From Chryseobacterium piscicola (GTDB lineage: Bacteria > Bacteroidota > Bacteroidia > Flavobacteriales > Weeksellaceae), in the NCBI RefSeq assembly GCF_900156685.1, contig NZ_FTOJ01000001.1, positions 124,001-188,000 of the forward strand: a DNA stretch of 64,000 nt. The letters run 5' to 3'. Positions 8,183 through 17,097 of the stretch are shown piece by piece (position 1 is the stretch's first letter; each line of letters starts with the position of its first letter). The notes under the pieces are model-generated. The model ran no database searches and had not been told where the DNA came from. It worked only from the letters and a program-made list of their open reading frames with translations. The position numbers and the translations under genes were made by a program.

Positions 8183-10174
8183 TTAATTTTGCAGAGATAA
8201 ATATATTCTCTGGTTTTTGCTTATTGTTGTTCCCTCAAGAGGAAATTGTTCTTTAATCCTTCCCACACCTTTAAAGTCTACACGGTATCCTAAATTTTCC
8301 AATTGCGGGATGACGTTTTTACCGATTAATCCAACCAGACTTGGCATTTGTTTATTATTAACTGCTACTTTTACATTAGGCTCTACCATTTTATTAAGGT
8401 TTACCTTTCTGTCGATAAGCATTTCTTTTTCAATATTTTGTGGTGTTTTCAAAAACGTTTTTCCTGCAATTTCTTTAAAAACTGGTGCTGAAACCGTTCC
8501 ACCATAAAAACCTTTTGAAGGGTTGGGTTCACTAATCATCACATAACAAGTGTATTTAGGATTGTCTGCCGGATAAAACCCTGCGAATGATGCTCTATAT
8601 TTCATGGGGCCAGGAAGCCAGTATTCAAACCTTGCTGTACCTGTTTTACCTGCCATTTTCAGGTTGGGTGTAAAAATGCTTCTTCCTGTTCCCTTTTCTA
8701 CAGCTTTCGTCAAAGCGCTTGTCATCATCTGAATTGCTTTATCAGAAGCCATTTTTTTAACCATTACCTGAGGTTGTGCCTCAAAAGTAACTTTTCCATT
8801 TTGCATGATTTTGTCTATGAAAAGAGGTTTTACCATTTTTCCTTTGTTGGCAACACCATTATAGAAAGTAGCCAGCTGCAATAGATTAATGTTTGTTGCA
8901 TATCCATAGCCAATGGAAGCTAGTGTTGCAGCGTTCCATGTGGTACTTTTAGGGGTAAGAATTCGGGGTTTTGTAATTCCGGGTAATTCAATATCCATTT
9001 TATCAAAAAGTTTCCATCGTTTCAAATGATCAAGAAATATCTGGGGTTTTTCTGAATAATATTTTGTAATTAATTTAGCCGTTCCTACGTTGCTAGATTT
9101 TGCTAAGACATCACTGATGTCATAAATTCCTCCACCATGACCGTCTGTAATTCTCTGCTTTGCATAAACCCAAATGCCATTTCCAACATTTACTGTGGTA
9201 TTTTCGTCTATGAAACCATCATCCATTGCTGCCAAAAGCGAGATCACTTTAAAAGTAGAGCCCGGTTCTATATTGTCTTTAATGGCATAGTTATAAGAAT
9301 CTATATATTCGCCAGCGTCACTCCTTTTCAAGTTGACCATTGCGCGAACTTTTCCTGTTTCTACTTCCATCACAATCACAGTACCGTGTTTTGCTTCGAA
9401 ATTGATTAATTGCTTTTCTAATGCAGAATGGGCAATATCTTGAATTCTAAGATCTAAAGTGGTGTAAACATCTTGCCCATCAACAGGCTCTTCTACCTTC
9501 CAGTAATCAATTGGTTTCCATTGAGATGAGTTTATTCTTTGTTCAAGACGATTGCCGTCTTTGCCTCTCAAATATTTTGAAAATGCACCTTCAAGACCGG
9601 AAGTATATTCGCCATTATCCATTCCGATTGTTCCAGAACCAATTTCTGAAGTTGCTAATTCTCGTTTGTAATTTCTATCAACAATAAATCCTCCTTTGTT
9701 TTTACCTCTTTTAAAAATCGGAAAATTTCGGATTCTATCGTATTGATCAAAATCAAGCCCTTTTGCTAAAGAATAATATTGATTTTTGTTTTTCTTATGT
9801 TCATCAAAAGTTTTTCTGAATTCCGCTCTAGGTTTTCCAAACATTTTACTTAGAGAATCTGTAAGTGCACCAATGTTATTGTAGTAAACGGTATCTTTGA
9901 TTGTTTTAAAATCAAGGAAAACATCGTAACGCATTACTGTTGTTGCAAGAATAGATCCGTCTGAAGCAAAAAGATTTCCTCTTGCAGCTTTCAGTGTAGC
10001 TTTGCGGTAATTCTTGTTGATATAATCTTCTTTTATTTCTGCAACATTAGTGTTTTGCAAAACTACTAATCTACCCAAAAACAGCATAAATATACATAAA
10101 GCTACCACTGCAAAGAGATAGCCCCAACGTAAAGTTTTCTTACGCTTACTGTCGTAATCATTCTGTTTTTGCAT
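8183..10174 (-). CDS. ftsI: class B penicillin-binding protein FtsI with C-terminal PASTA domain
   Basis: Septal peptidoglycan transpeptidase. One N-terminal membrane helix (~18-38) anchors a dimerisation domain (~60-230) and the transpeptidase domain. Active-site motifs are STFK (306-309, catalytic Ser306), SSN (360-362) and KTG (510-512). Residues ~605-663 form a PASTA repeat (NNKQMPSLVGLIGKN to RIYLSLQN). 663 residues. The start overlaps the ftsL-like stop by 17 bp, indicating translational coupling and a shared divisome role. PASTA-tailed FtsI is usual in Bacteroidota. Confidence 0.95.
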   Translation of the reverse strand: MQKQNDYDSKRKKTLRWGYLFAVVALCIFMLFLGRLVVLQNTNVAEIKEDYINKNYRKATLKAARGNLFASDGSILATTVMRYDVFLDFKTIKDTVYYNNIGALTDSLSKMFGKPRAEFRKTFDEHKKNKNQYYSLAKGLDFDQYDRIRNFPIFKRGKNKGGFIVDRNYKRELATSEIGSGTIGMDNGEYTSGLEGAFSKYLRGKDGNRLEQRINSSQWKPIDYWKVEEPVDGQDVYTTLDLRIQDIAHSALEKQLINFEAKHGTVIVMEVETGKVRAMVNLKRSDAGEYIDSYNYAIKDNIEPGSTFKVISLLAAMDDGFIDENTTVNVGNGIWVYAKQRITDGHGGGIYDISDVLAKSSNVGTAKLITKYYSEKPQIFLDHLKRWKLFDKMDIELPGITKPRILTPKSTTWNAATLASIGYGYATNINLLQLATFYNGVANKGKMVKPLFIDKIMQNGKVTFEAQPQVMVKKMASDKAIQMMTSALTKAVEKGTGRSIFTPNLKMAGKTGTARFEYWLPGPMKYRASFAGFYPADNPKYTCYVMISEPNPSKGFYGGTVSAPVFKEIAGKTFLKTPQNIEKEMLIDRKVNLNKMVEPNVKVAVNNKQMPSLVGLIGKNVIPQLENLGYRVDFKGVGRIKEQFPLEGTTISKNQRIYLSLQN

Positions 10175-10523
10175 CGGTACTGTCTAATTTTATTAATAGT
10201 TTATGCGGATGGCTTTCTAGCGTCATCAAAGAGTCTCGGGCCACCTCTTTTCCAAGCTCGGATTCCATTTTCACTTTAATGAGCTTGCTTTGAGCATAAG
10301 CATTTCTTGATTTATATTCTTCAGTTTCTTCTTTTAAAATATTTACTGTTTTTATTTTCTGATTGACCAAATGATTGGTGTAAATCATGGCCATCATCAA
10401 AACAAAAAGCAAGAGAAAGTATTTGTAATGGGCTTTCACTTCATCACGGTTCAAGAAATTTCCTTTTATAATGTCTATAAAAGTAAGTTTCTTCTGAGGG
10501 CGATTTGTCGTTTTTTTTGCCAA
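10158..10523 (-). CDS. ftsL: FtsL-like divisome protein
   Basis: 121-residue bitopic membrane protein. A basic cytoplasmic N-terminus (~1-35) precedes one membrane segment (~36-52, YFLLLFVLMMAMIYTN) and a heptad-rich periplasmic stretch (KIKTVNILKEETEEYKSR). Sequence similarity to FtsL is weak by nature, but size, topology and position between rsmH and ftsI match the family; in Bacteroidota it is often annotated simply as FtsL-like. It would bridge FtsB/FtsQ and FtsW/FtsI at the septum. Confidence 0.8.
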   Translation of the reverse strand: MAKKTTNRPQKKLTFIDIIKGNFLNRDEVKAHYKYFLLLFVLMMAMIYTNHLVNQKIKTVNILKEETEEYKSRNAYAQSKLIKVKMESELGKEVARDSLMTLESHPHKLLIKLDSTDAKTE

Positions 10524-10577
10524 ATTATTATAATCGATAATTAATGATTGAGACCAAAATCAATCATTACTAACTAT

Positions 10578-11477
10578 TTATATTTTTATTCCTGTTCTCA
10601 TTTTAGCGCTTCTGGCTCTAGAGTTTTCTTCAATTTCCTTGTCATCAGGAATGATTGCCTTACTTTTTACCAACTCAAATGCCTTCTCGTAGTTTCCGAA
10701 AATATCACGTTGTGGCTCACCTTCAAACATTCCGTTTTTCAGGAATCTTTTCACCAAACGATCTTCCAAGGAATGGTAAGAAATTACCACCAATCTCCCA
10801 CCTGGTTTTAAAATTTTATAGGACTGAACCAGCATTTCCTTTAAAACATCAAGTTCTTGGTTCACTTCAATTCTTATAGCCTGAAACAATTGAGCATAAA
10901 ATTTATTGATTTTGTGCGGTGGCAGAAAACTGAATAGTTTTTTCAAATCTTCAGTAGTTTCAATTGTTTTGATTTTTCTATGATGAACAATATCGCGAGC
11001 CAACTTTCTCGCCTCTCTCAATTCACCGTAGTAATAAAAAATATCTGCTAAAGCTTCTTCGTCATAATCGTTGATTACTTTTTTGGCATCAAGACTTTGC
11101 ATGACATTCATTCTCATGTCTAGCGGAGCATTGCTTCTGGTGGAAAAACCTCTTACCGCTTCATCAAATTGATGTGAAGAAACTCCAAGATCAGCCAAAA
11201 CACCATCCACCTGAGAAACACCATACATCAAAAGAGAATTTTCAAGAAATCTGAAATTCTGATTAATTAATGTGAATTTGGGATCTTCAATATTATTTTT
11301 GAGTGCATCTAGATCTTGATCAAATGCATAAAGCTTTCCTTTTTCCGAAAGCCTGCTAATGATTTCTCGTGAATGTCCTCCGCCACCAAATGTGCAGTCC
11401 ACATATATTCCGTTAGGATTCGTCACCAAATCATCCACACTTTGCTTCAATAAAACGGGGTTGTGATACATGCTCAT
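10578..11477 (-). CDS. rsmH: 16S rRNA (cytosine(1402)-N(4))-methyltransferase RsmH (MraW)
   Basis: SAM-dependent methyltransferase for N4 of C1402 in 16S rRNA. 299 residues. SAM-binding motif I is VDCTFGGGGHSREI, then YAFDQD; QVDGVLADLGVSSHQFD, GFSTRSNAPLDMRM and VISYHSLEDRLVKRF are signature stretches. Two in-frame Met codons at the start (11477 and 11471) are both plausible. It is the second gene of the dcw cluster, 13 bp after mraZ. Confidence 0.96.
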   Translation of the reverse strand: MSMYHNPVLLKQSVDDLVTNPNGIYVDCTFGGGGHSREIISRLSEKGKLYAFDQDLDALKNNIEDPKFTLINQNFRFLENSLLMYGVSQVDGVLADLGVSSHQFDEAVRGFSTRSNAPLDMRMNVMQSLDAKKVINDYDEEALADIFYYYGELREARKLARDIVHHRKIKTIETTEDLKKLFSFLPPHKINKFYAQLFQAIRIEVNQELDVLKEMLVQSYKILKPGGRLVVISYHSLEDRLVKRFLKNGMFEGEPQRDIFGNYEKAFELVKSKAIIPDDKEIEENSRARSAKMRTGIKI

Positions 11478-11490
11478 TGTGTTTATTTAT

Positions 11491-11949
11491 TTATTCTTCA
11501 TCTAAAGCTCCCATTACATCTTCTGCAAGACTTGCAAAATCATCTTCGTTGGTAGCAATTACTTTTTCGTATACTTCTTTATCCCAAATTTCAAAAAGTT
11601 CTCCTGCACTGGTTATCACAATATCTTTTTGAAGATTGGCAAAATGAGTGAGATCTTTCGAAATTTGCATCCTACCGGCAGAATCTAGCTCAACAGTCTT
11701 CACTCCGGCCGTAAACATTCTGATAAAATCAGCATTTTTTTTGATGAATCTATTCAATTTATTAATCTTATCCATCAGCTTATCCCAGGCTTTCATAGGG
11801 TAAACTTCAAGGCATGATTGGAACACGGAACGCTTTACCACAAAGGTTTTATCCTCAAAGTTCTCCATCTGCTTTATAAGAGACGAAGGCACTTTCAGGC
11901 GACCCTTGTCGTCTATTTTGCATTCATATGTTCCAATGAAATTTCTCAT
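11491..11949 (-). CDS. mraZ: transcriptional regulator MraZ
   Basis: 152-residue protein made of two SpoVT/AbrB-like swapped-hairpin repeats: IGTYECKIDDKGRLKVPSSL near the N-terminus and KTVELDSAGRMQISKDL in the second half, each with the family's D-x-x-G-R core. MraZ forms ring oligomers and represses dcw clusters by binding TGGGN direct repeats (known from E. coli and mycoplasmas). ATG 11949 is chosen because the frame upstream to 11988 runs through the promoter and operator. It is the first gene of the cluster and probably autoregulated. Confidence 0.95.
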   Translation of the reverse strand: MRNFIGTYECKIDDKGRLKVPSSLIKQMENFEDKTFVVKRSVFQSCLEVYPMKAWDKLMDKINKLNRFIKKNADFIRMFTAGVKTVELDSAGRMQISKDLTHFANLQKDIVITSAGELFEIWDKEVYEKVIATNEDDFASLAEDVMGALDEE

Positions 11950-11955
11950 TTGGGA

Positions 11956-11963
11956 CAAAATTA
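11956..11963 (-). promoter_or_regulatory. mraZ -7 box
   Basis: TAATTTTG on the minus strand fits the Bacteroidota -7 consensus TAnnTTTG. Only six bases separate it from the mraZ ATG, so the transcript may be leaderless or nearly so. No TTG lies at the -33 spacing; that position is occupied by the MraZ repeats. Confidence 0.6.
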
Positions 11964-11972
11964 TAAATATTT

Positions 11973-11997
11973 TTCCAAATCCTCCCACTTTTTCCCA
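11973..11997 (-). promoter_or_regulatory. putative MraZ operator (TGGGA direct repeats)
   Basis: On the minus strand TGGGA occurs at 11997-11993 and 11987-11983 and a degenerate TGGAA at 11977-11973, exactly 10 bases apart with 5-base spacers. This is the arrangement known for MraZ-binding sites upstream of mraZ. It overlaps the -33 region of the mraZ promoter, consistent with repression. Confidence 0.75.
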
Positions 11998-12188
11998 CTT
12001 TTTGACTCAATGTTAATAAGTTTCATTCTCCACTGACTATCAACTGAATATGAATTTTTATTTTATCTAGACCCGTTCTTTATTCAATGCATAGCAAAAA
12101 GAAAACTAAAAAACACACAAACAATAGCCTTAATATATTATTTTTAGTTTATATTAGTTAGATTAAAATATCTTTGGTGTTTAATTTG

Positions 12189-12196
12189 TATTTTTG
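12189..12196 (+). promoter_or_regulatory. -7 box for the alpha/beta hydrolase gene
   Basis: TATTTTTG matches TAnnTTTG and lies 19 bases before the ATG at 12216. A TTTG at 12173 is too close to be a good -33 element. Confidence 0.45.
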
Positions 12197-12215
12197 CAAG
12201 GCTTAGAAAGGCATT

Positions 12216-12977
12216 ATGAGATTTATTACAAAAAAAGAAAAGAAATATACGTTTATAGAGGCTGGAGAAGGCCACCCACTTGTGCTTTTGCATGGGCTAA
12301 TGGGTGGATTGAGTAATTTTGATAAAATGGTAAATTTTTTTTCAGAAAAAGGGTTCAAGGTATACGTACCTCAATTACCTATTTATGATTTGCCGGTACT
12401 CAACACCAATCTCACCACGATTGCAAAATATGTAATCAAATTTATTGAAGCCAATATTGGTAAACCTGTTACTATTGTAGGAAATTCTATGGGTGGCCAC
12501 GTAGGTTTAATTTTAACTTTGGCTCGCCCGGACTTGGTACAAAATCTCGTTCTTACAGGAAGTTCCGGTTTATACGAAAGAGCTTTTGGGGATAGTTTTC
12601 CAAGAAAAAATGACCGTTCCTATATAAGAAAGAAAGCGGAAGAAGTTTTTTATGACCCCACTGTTGCAACGGAAGATTTGGTAGACGAAGTTTTTAGTGT
12701 GGTAAACGATAGAATGAAAGGTATAAAAACTGTTATGCTGGCAAGAAGCGCCATAAAACACAATATGTTGCACGATTTACCTAAGATTTTGAGGCCAACA
12801 TGTCTCATTTGGGGGAAACAAGACAATGTAACACCTCCAGAAGTTGCTATTGACATGCACAAATTTATTCCCAACTCAGATTTGTTTTGGATTGATAAAT
12901 GTGGACACGCGGCAATGATGGAAAAACCCGATGAGTTTAATGAAATTCTTTACAACTGGGTAAAAGATAAAATATAA
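12216..12977 (+). CDS. alpha/beta-fold hydrolase
   Basis: 253-residue cytoplasmic protein with a full alpha/beta-hydrolase signature: HGLMGG oxyanion loop (26-31), nucleophile elbow GNSMGG (catalytic Ser91), acid Asp203 in WGKQDNVTPP and His231 in CGHAAMMEKP. There is no signal peptide. The motif order resembles the meta-cleavage-product hydrolase/esterase branch, but the substrate cannot be read from sequence. It is transcribed away from the dcw cluster from its own promoter, with a hairpin behind it. Confidence 0.88.
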   Translation: MRFITKKEKKYTFIEAGEGHPLVLLHGLMGGLSNFDKMVNFFSEKGFKVYVPQLPIYDLPVLNTNLTTIAKYVIKFIEANIGKPVTIVGNSMGGHVGLILTLARPDLVQNLVLTGSSGLYERAFGDSFPRKNDRSYIRKKAEEVFYDPTVATEDLVDEVFSVVNDRMKGIKTVMLARSAIKHNMLHDLPKILRPTCLIWGKQDNVTPPEVAIDMHKFIPNSDLFWIDKCGHAAMMEKPDEFNEILYNWVKDKI

Positions 12978-12986
12978 ATTTACAGT

Positions 12987-13019
12987 AAACCATTAAGAAT
13001 TTCTTAATGGTTTGCTTTT
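12987..13019 (+). terminator. hairpin after the alpha/beta hydrolase
   Basis: AAACCATTAA (12987-12996) pairs with TTAATGGTTT (13004-13013), followed by a short GCTTTT tract. Moderately convincing intrinsic terminator. Confidence 0.5.
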
Positions 13020-13039
13020 CTAAATAAAATCAAGAGAAA

Positions 13040-13663
13040 ATGATTATAAAAACAGCAGAGTTTGTAAAAAGTAGCGGAAAATGGCAGGAATGCCCAGAAG
13101 GAACTATGCCGGAATATGCTTTTATCGGCCGTTCAAACGTAGGTAAATCATCCCTTATTAATGCGATGATGAATAGAAAAGACCTAGCAAAAACCTCAGG
13201 AACTCCGGGAAAAACTCAATTGATCAATCATTTTTTAATTAATGAAAATTGGTATCTGACAGATTTACCCGGATACGGCTATGCAAAAGTTTCTAAAGTA
13301 CAGAGAAGGGATTTTGAAAAACTAATCAACAATTATATTTTAAACAGAAATAATCTTGTGAATTTATTTGTTTTGGTTGATTCTCGCCACACACCTCAAA
13401 AAATTGATTTAGAATTTATTGAATGGTGTGGAGAAAGTGGTGTTCCATTCTCCATCGTTTTTACTAAAGCAGATAAATTAAAGCCAAACGCCGCCATAAA
13501 AAATGTGGAAGATTACAAAATTGAACTTCACAAAACTTGGGAAGATTTGCCCGAAATATACGTGACTTCAGCAGAAAAGAAAGCAGGATGTGATGAAATT
13601 TTAAGTTTTATACAAACCACCAATGAATTTTTGTTTAACAATAGCGTAACTTTCGATGAATAA
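13040..13663 (+). CDS. engB: ribosome biogenesis GTPase EngB (YihA/YsxC)
   Basis: 207-residue TRAFAC-class small GTPase needed for 50S assembly. G1 is GRSNVGKSS, the G2 region [11 protein letters not shown]3 [11 protein letters not shown]4 TKADK, and a G5-like TSAEKKAG follows. Length is typical. Its last 8 bases overlap the start of the acetyltransferase gene, so the two are probably translated from one mRNA. Confidence 0.95.
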   Translation: MIIKTAEFVKSSGKWQECPEGTMPEYAFIGRSNVGKSSLINAMMNRKDLAKTSGTPGKTQLINHFLINENWYLTDLPGYGYAKVSKVQRRDFEKLINNYILNRNNLVNLFVLVDSRHTPQKIDLEFIEWCGESGVPFSIVFTKADKLKPNAAIKNVEDYKIELHKTWEDLPEIYVTSAEKKAGCDEILSFIQTTNEFLFNNSVTFDE

Positions 13664-14105
13664 TATTATTTGGAAAATAAAAAATTTTGAAGAAATAACG
13701 ACTGCTGAACTTTATGAGATCATAAAAGCCAGAGTAGATGTTTTTGTAGTAGAACAAGATTGCCCTTATCCTGATTTGGACGGGTATGATCAACAGGCTA
13801 TTCACCTCTGGGCTGAGCAGGAAAATAATGTTTTAGCGTACTGCCGTATTTTTGATAAAGGAATAAAATACAACGAAACTTCCATAGGAAGAGTTTTGAC
13901 TTCAGAAAAAGGACGCGGAAAAAACTTAGGCAAACAACTGATTCAATATGCCCTAGAAACGATCGAAAATCGATTTAAAACTCTTGAAGTGAGAATATCA
14001 GCACAAGACTATCTTTTGAAGTTCTATTCAGGCTTCGGTTTTCAAGATACTGGCAAGAAGTATCTCGAGGACAATATTCCTCATACCGAAATGTTCAGAA
14101 AATAA
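13656..14105 (+). CDS. elaA: GNAT family N-acetyltransferase (ElaA-like)
   Basis: 149-residue GNAT protein. The ElaA-type N-terminus is visible ([19 protein letters not shown], then [12 protein letters not shown]), as is the acetyl-CoA motif [19 protein letters not shown] and a C-terminal [13 protein letters not shown] with ED-IPHTEM, as in E. coli ElaA. The acceptor substrate is unknown. It overlaps engB by 8 bp and ends at a clear terminator. Confidence 0.85.
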   Translation: MNNIIWKIKNFEEITTAELYEIIKARVDVFVVEQDCPYPDLDGYDQQAIHLWAEQENNVLAYCRIFDKGIKYNETSIGRVLTSEKGRGKNLGKQLIQYALETIENRFKTLEVRISAQDYLLKFYSGFGFQDTGKKYLEDNIPHTEMFRK

Positions 14106-14112
14106 TTAATTA

Positions 14113-14142
14113 AATAGCTTCCTTTGGGAAGCTATTTTTTTG
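14113..14142 (+). terminator. intrinsic terminator of engB-elaA
   Basis: Perfect 10-bp stem AATAGCTTCC / GGAAGCTATT (14113-14122, 14127-14136) with a 4-base loop and a following T-run. Confidence 0.85.
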
Positions 14143-14587
14143 AGATAAAAAAAAATTAAAACCTCCCTTTAGTTTTTTTACTCCATTACCTATATTCGAA
14201 AAATTAAAATGAACATTGCTGTTTGATAAATCATATTTTTAACTCAATATCCATTAAAATCTTAATGATGATTTGCTATTAGAAATAGCGTTTTAGGCTA
14301 ATCTTTTTGGTTTGTTTTCTAAAAATAATTTATATCAAAAACTTAATTTATTAGAAAAAAATATATTCATGATTTGAATATGTAAAAAATTACTATTCTC
14401 CATAACCCAAGAGGTTTAAAAATTACATTTTTAACTGATGTTATTTTTGAGGAAGATTACATTATTATCTGTCAATTTTATATTTAATTCACATATTACA
14501 TTTATCCGTATATGCCATTTCTAGGCTTGTTTGGTTGATTTCCAATATATATATTTGTGAAAAAAATTAAATACCATATTTATAAAA
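14143..14587. other. AT-rich intergenic region before the beta-roll gene
   Basis: No coding frame of substance on either strand and no tRNA-like fold. Its only recognised element is the promoter at 14527-14557. The rest is strongly AT-rich, simple sequence. Confidence 0.6.
14527..14557 (+). promoter_or_regulatory. promoter of the YadA-head-like gene
   Basis: TTG (14527-14529), 20 bases, then TATATTTG (14550-14557): a full match to TTG-N(17-23)-TAnnTTTG, 30 bases before the start codon. Confidence 0.65.
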
Positions 14588-16282
14588 ATGAGAAAAATAA
14601 CTACTACAGCTTTTGTTTTACTTGCTGCGAATTTATTCTACGCACAAGTTGGAATCAATACCGCTAATCCTCAGGCAACTTTAGATATTTCTGGTTCTGG
14701 GACTAATACTACAAAAGGATTATTAGTTCCAAGACTTACAGCTACAGAGATTCTCGCGATGACTCAGCAGAATGCATTAGGATCTCAACAAAATTCTTTA
14801 ATAGTGTTTGCCACCACTACCACACCGTCAGGAGATTTTGTTACCAGTAAAATTACACAACCCGGATTTTACCGCTACACTTATGATGGTAGCAATGCTT
14901 TTCAGCAATATTGGAAAAGAATGGAACCTTCAGCATTTGAAAGGATTGCTCAAGGAGGAAAAACAGGAATAAGACTAATTGATGCAGACATCCAAAAATA
15001 TGGACTTATTGGCAGCAATGCCATAGATGCTTCATTTAGCAATCAAACAACTTCCTTTCATGGTGCAACAGGTGATAACTCTTTTGCTGCCGGGATTAAT
15101 ACTTTATCTAGCGGGATTGCTTCAACAGCATTCGGAAATGATACAGAAGCTTTAGGGAACGGTTCTTTTGCAGGAGGTCAGGATACGAGGTCTGTAGGTT
15201 TAAACTCTTTTGCTTATGGAGAAAATGCGGAGGCAAATAATATTAATTCTGTTGCTTTTGGAAAAACCAATTATAATCTAGGAATAAACTCAAGCATATT
15301 GGCTGGTCGAAACAACAAAATCACCAATTCTTTTAACTCTGCAGTGTTGTCAGGAAACAATAATACAATAAATTACACCGGAACATCTGCAGATGATTGG
15401 CCAAATAATTATAACGGGGTAGCCAATAACATTTTGGGAGGACACACAAACAGTATTACCGGATCTGTTTCATTAACCATTAATACCATTGTTGGAGGAA
15501 TTAACAATTTAATAAATGAATCAAGACACTCCGTAATTGGAGGTGGTGGTGGTAATAAAATTAAACCTGCTGTTGCTCCCTATGACCAACCATATTACTC
15601 TTCCAACATCATTGCTGGAGGTGAAGGAAACGAGATTAATGCAGACAAATCTGTAATTGGAGGTGGTGACCGAAATCTGATAAGACTAGAGGGCACAGCG
15701 CAATATCAGCAAGGAGCAGGTATGAGTACTATTTCAGGCGGACAATTCAATAAAACTATTAATGACGCACATTTCAGCGCAGTCGTTGGAGGAAGAGGTA
15801 ATAGTACTAAAGGAAGTTATTCTATTGTAGGTGGAGCTTCCAATGTTGCTCAATCGGTGGCTGAAGTTTCTTTGGGTCTTTTTGGCACACTTTATACACC
15901 GCAATATCCGAATGCGTATACATTTAACGGAACATGGTTTAATGATTTGGCTCTCTCAAAAGACCGACTGTTTAACATTGGAAACGGAAAGGCTCCTTCA
16001 AATTTTGATTTTCAAGGAGATGTAGTAACTGGTTCGCCTCTGGCAGTTCGAAGTGACGCTTTTACAATTCTTAAAAACGGACAAGTAGGTATAGATATAG
16101 ACAATTTTGAGACCAATACCAGCACTGCAAAACTGCAGATAAACGGAGGGATAAAACTAAGTGCAAATTCTACTGCATTATCGGGAAATAGTTGTGATAA
16201 TACCAACAGAGGGCAGATCATTTTTGTTGAAGATAATTTTTACGGCTGTAAATCAACAGGATGGGCACTTCTTAATAATTAA
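14588..16282 (+). CDS. secreted YadA-head-like beta-roll protein
   Basis: 564 residues. A signal peptide (to about FYA, residue 19) precedes the N-terminal motif QVGINTANPQATLDI seen in many Flavobacteriia surface proteins and tail-fibre-like domains. Residues ~155-420 hold many 14-16-residue turns of the YadA-head/haemagglutinin type (NSFAAGINTL, STAFGNDTEALG, SFAYGENAEANN, SVAFGKTN, then AGRNNKI, SGNNNTI, GGHTNSI and GGEGNEI variants), predicting a left-handed parallel beta-roll. The C-terminus has GQIIFVEDNFYGCKS. No YadA membrane anchor, LPxTG or recognisable T9SS sorting domain is seen, so surface attachment is unclear. Single gene with its own promoter; adhesin-like role is inference. 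Confidence 0.78.
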   Translation: MRKITTTAFVLLAANLFYAQVGINTANPQATLDISGSGTNTTKGLLVPRLTATEILAMTQQNALGSQQNSLIVFATTTTPSGDFVTSKITQPGFYRYTYDGSNAFQQYWKRMEPSAFERIAQGGKTGIRLIDADIQKYGLIGSNAIDASFSNQTTSFHGATGDNSFAAGINTLSSGIASTAFGNDTEALGNGSFAGGQDTRSVGLNSFAYGENAEANNINSVAFGKTNYNLGINSSILAGRNNKITNSFNSAVLSGNNNTINYTGTSADDWPNNYNGVANNILGGHTNSITGSVSLTINTIVGGINNLINESRHSVIGGGGGNKIKPAVAPYDQPYYSSNIIAGGEGNEINADKSVIGGGDRNLIRLEGTAQYQQGAGMSTISGGQFNKTINDAHFSAVVGGRGNSTKGSYSIVGGASNVAQSVAEVSLGLFGTLYTPQYPNAYTFNGTWFNDLALSKDRLFNIGNGKAPSNFDFQGDVVTGSPLAVRSDAFTILKNGQVGIDIDNFETNTSTAKLQINGGIKLSANSTALSGNSCDNTNRGQIIFVEDNFYGCKSTGWALLNN

Positions 16283-16334
16283 TTTTTAGAAGATTCATGA
16301 TGATTTTTAAAGAAATACCTATAGAAAATCAAAT

Positions 16335-16826
16335 ATGGAACAAAAAACACAATTAGTTATTTACTCAATACTGTTGAAAACAGTAGAGTCCTCAAATTGT
16401 ACTACACTCACAATTATGTAAATACTATTGATTATGACATTGAATTGATAATAAGAAATTCAAATTTAGGCTTTGGCTTAATATGGTATTTCGTCTGTTC
16501 AATAACTCAAAAAAGTATGTAGAAAGCTACATTTAAGAAATGGATGTTTCTACCATAGAATAGCTTTTAAGAGCTTATTTTATGAACAGCAATAAAATCT
16601 AAAAGAAGTAGAATAATGTATGCAAAACCCTTTATTCATGCTTTTAAAGATGATTTATATTTTGACATGAGTAAGAAGTATTTTAAAAAAAACTTACAGA
16701 GGAAAAATCACTAAAACTTATGACAGATTATTATTGAGAAAGAGAAAATCTGAAAGGATTAATCTTAGTATTTTAAGAGATTGGTTGAAAAAAAAATATT
16801 TTGGATTATTTAAAATGCACTTGTAA
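16335..16826 (+). pseudogene. frameshifted remnant of a small Bacteroidota hypothetical gene
   Basis: No open frame spans the region, but successive frames read like one protein: MEQKTQLVIYSILLKTVESS, then YVNTIDYDIELIIRNSNLG and WYFVCSITQK, then MYAKPFIHAFKDDLYFDMSKKYFKK, then TYRGKITKTYDRLLLRKRK to the stop at 16826. The last shift is at an 8-A run (near 16681-16690) and is cured by removing one A. The order N-L-G...FVCP-like...KKYFKKTYxGKxTK recalls a short hypothetical family common in Bacteroidota; this is from memory, not a search. Confidence 0.5.
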
Positions 16827-16840
16827 AAGGGTGCATTTTT
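16812..16840 (+). terminator. hairpin overlapping the end of the remnant
   Basis: AAAATGCAC (16812-16820) pairs with GTGCATTTT (16831-16839) across a 10-base loop, followed by T residues. It includes the remnant's stop codon. Confidence 0.6.
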
Positions 16841-16924
16841 CATTTGTTTTCTAAGTGTTGTTACTATAACGTGACTGATAAAAACAAAAAAGACTGCTAA
16901 TCAATGATTAACAGTCTTTTTAAG

Positions 16925-17008
16925 TACCCCAGACGGGACTTGAACCCGTACATCCTTGCGGATACAGGATTTTAAGTCCTGCGTGTCTACCAATTCCACC
17001 ACCAGGGC
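16925..17008 (-). tRNA. tRNA-Leu (UAA)
   Basis: 84-base cloverleaf. The acceptor begins GCCCTGG, the anticodon loop is CTTAAAA (anticodon TAA), there is a long class II variable arm around ATCCGCAAGGAT, and the T-loop is TTCAAGT. CCA is not encoded. Last gene of a three-tRNA array. Confidence 0.95.
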
Positions 17009-17016
17009 GTGATGAG

Positions 17017-17089
17017 AGCGAAAAACGGGACTCGAACCCGCGACCCCAACCTTGGCAAGGTTGTGCTCTACCAGCTGAGCTATTTTCGC
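17017..17089 (-). tRNA. tRNA-Gly (GCC)
   Basis: 73-base cloverleaf. GCGAAAA pairs with TTTTCGC, the anticodon loop is TTGCCAA (anticodon GCC), D-arm AGCTCAGCTGGTAGAGC and T-loop TTCGAGT. CCA is not encoded. Confidence 0.96.
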
Positions 17090-17097
17090 AAATATAG

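Noticed and set aside
12173..12176. -33 element for the alpha/beta hydrolase promoter
   Set aside because: Only 12 bases from the -7 box; the normal spacing is 17-23.
16618..16716. Short peptide gene resembling a RiPP-maturase N-terminus (PFIHAFK)
   Set aside because: It joins better with the following frame as part of a decayed larger gene; no maturase or precursor genes are nearby.
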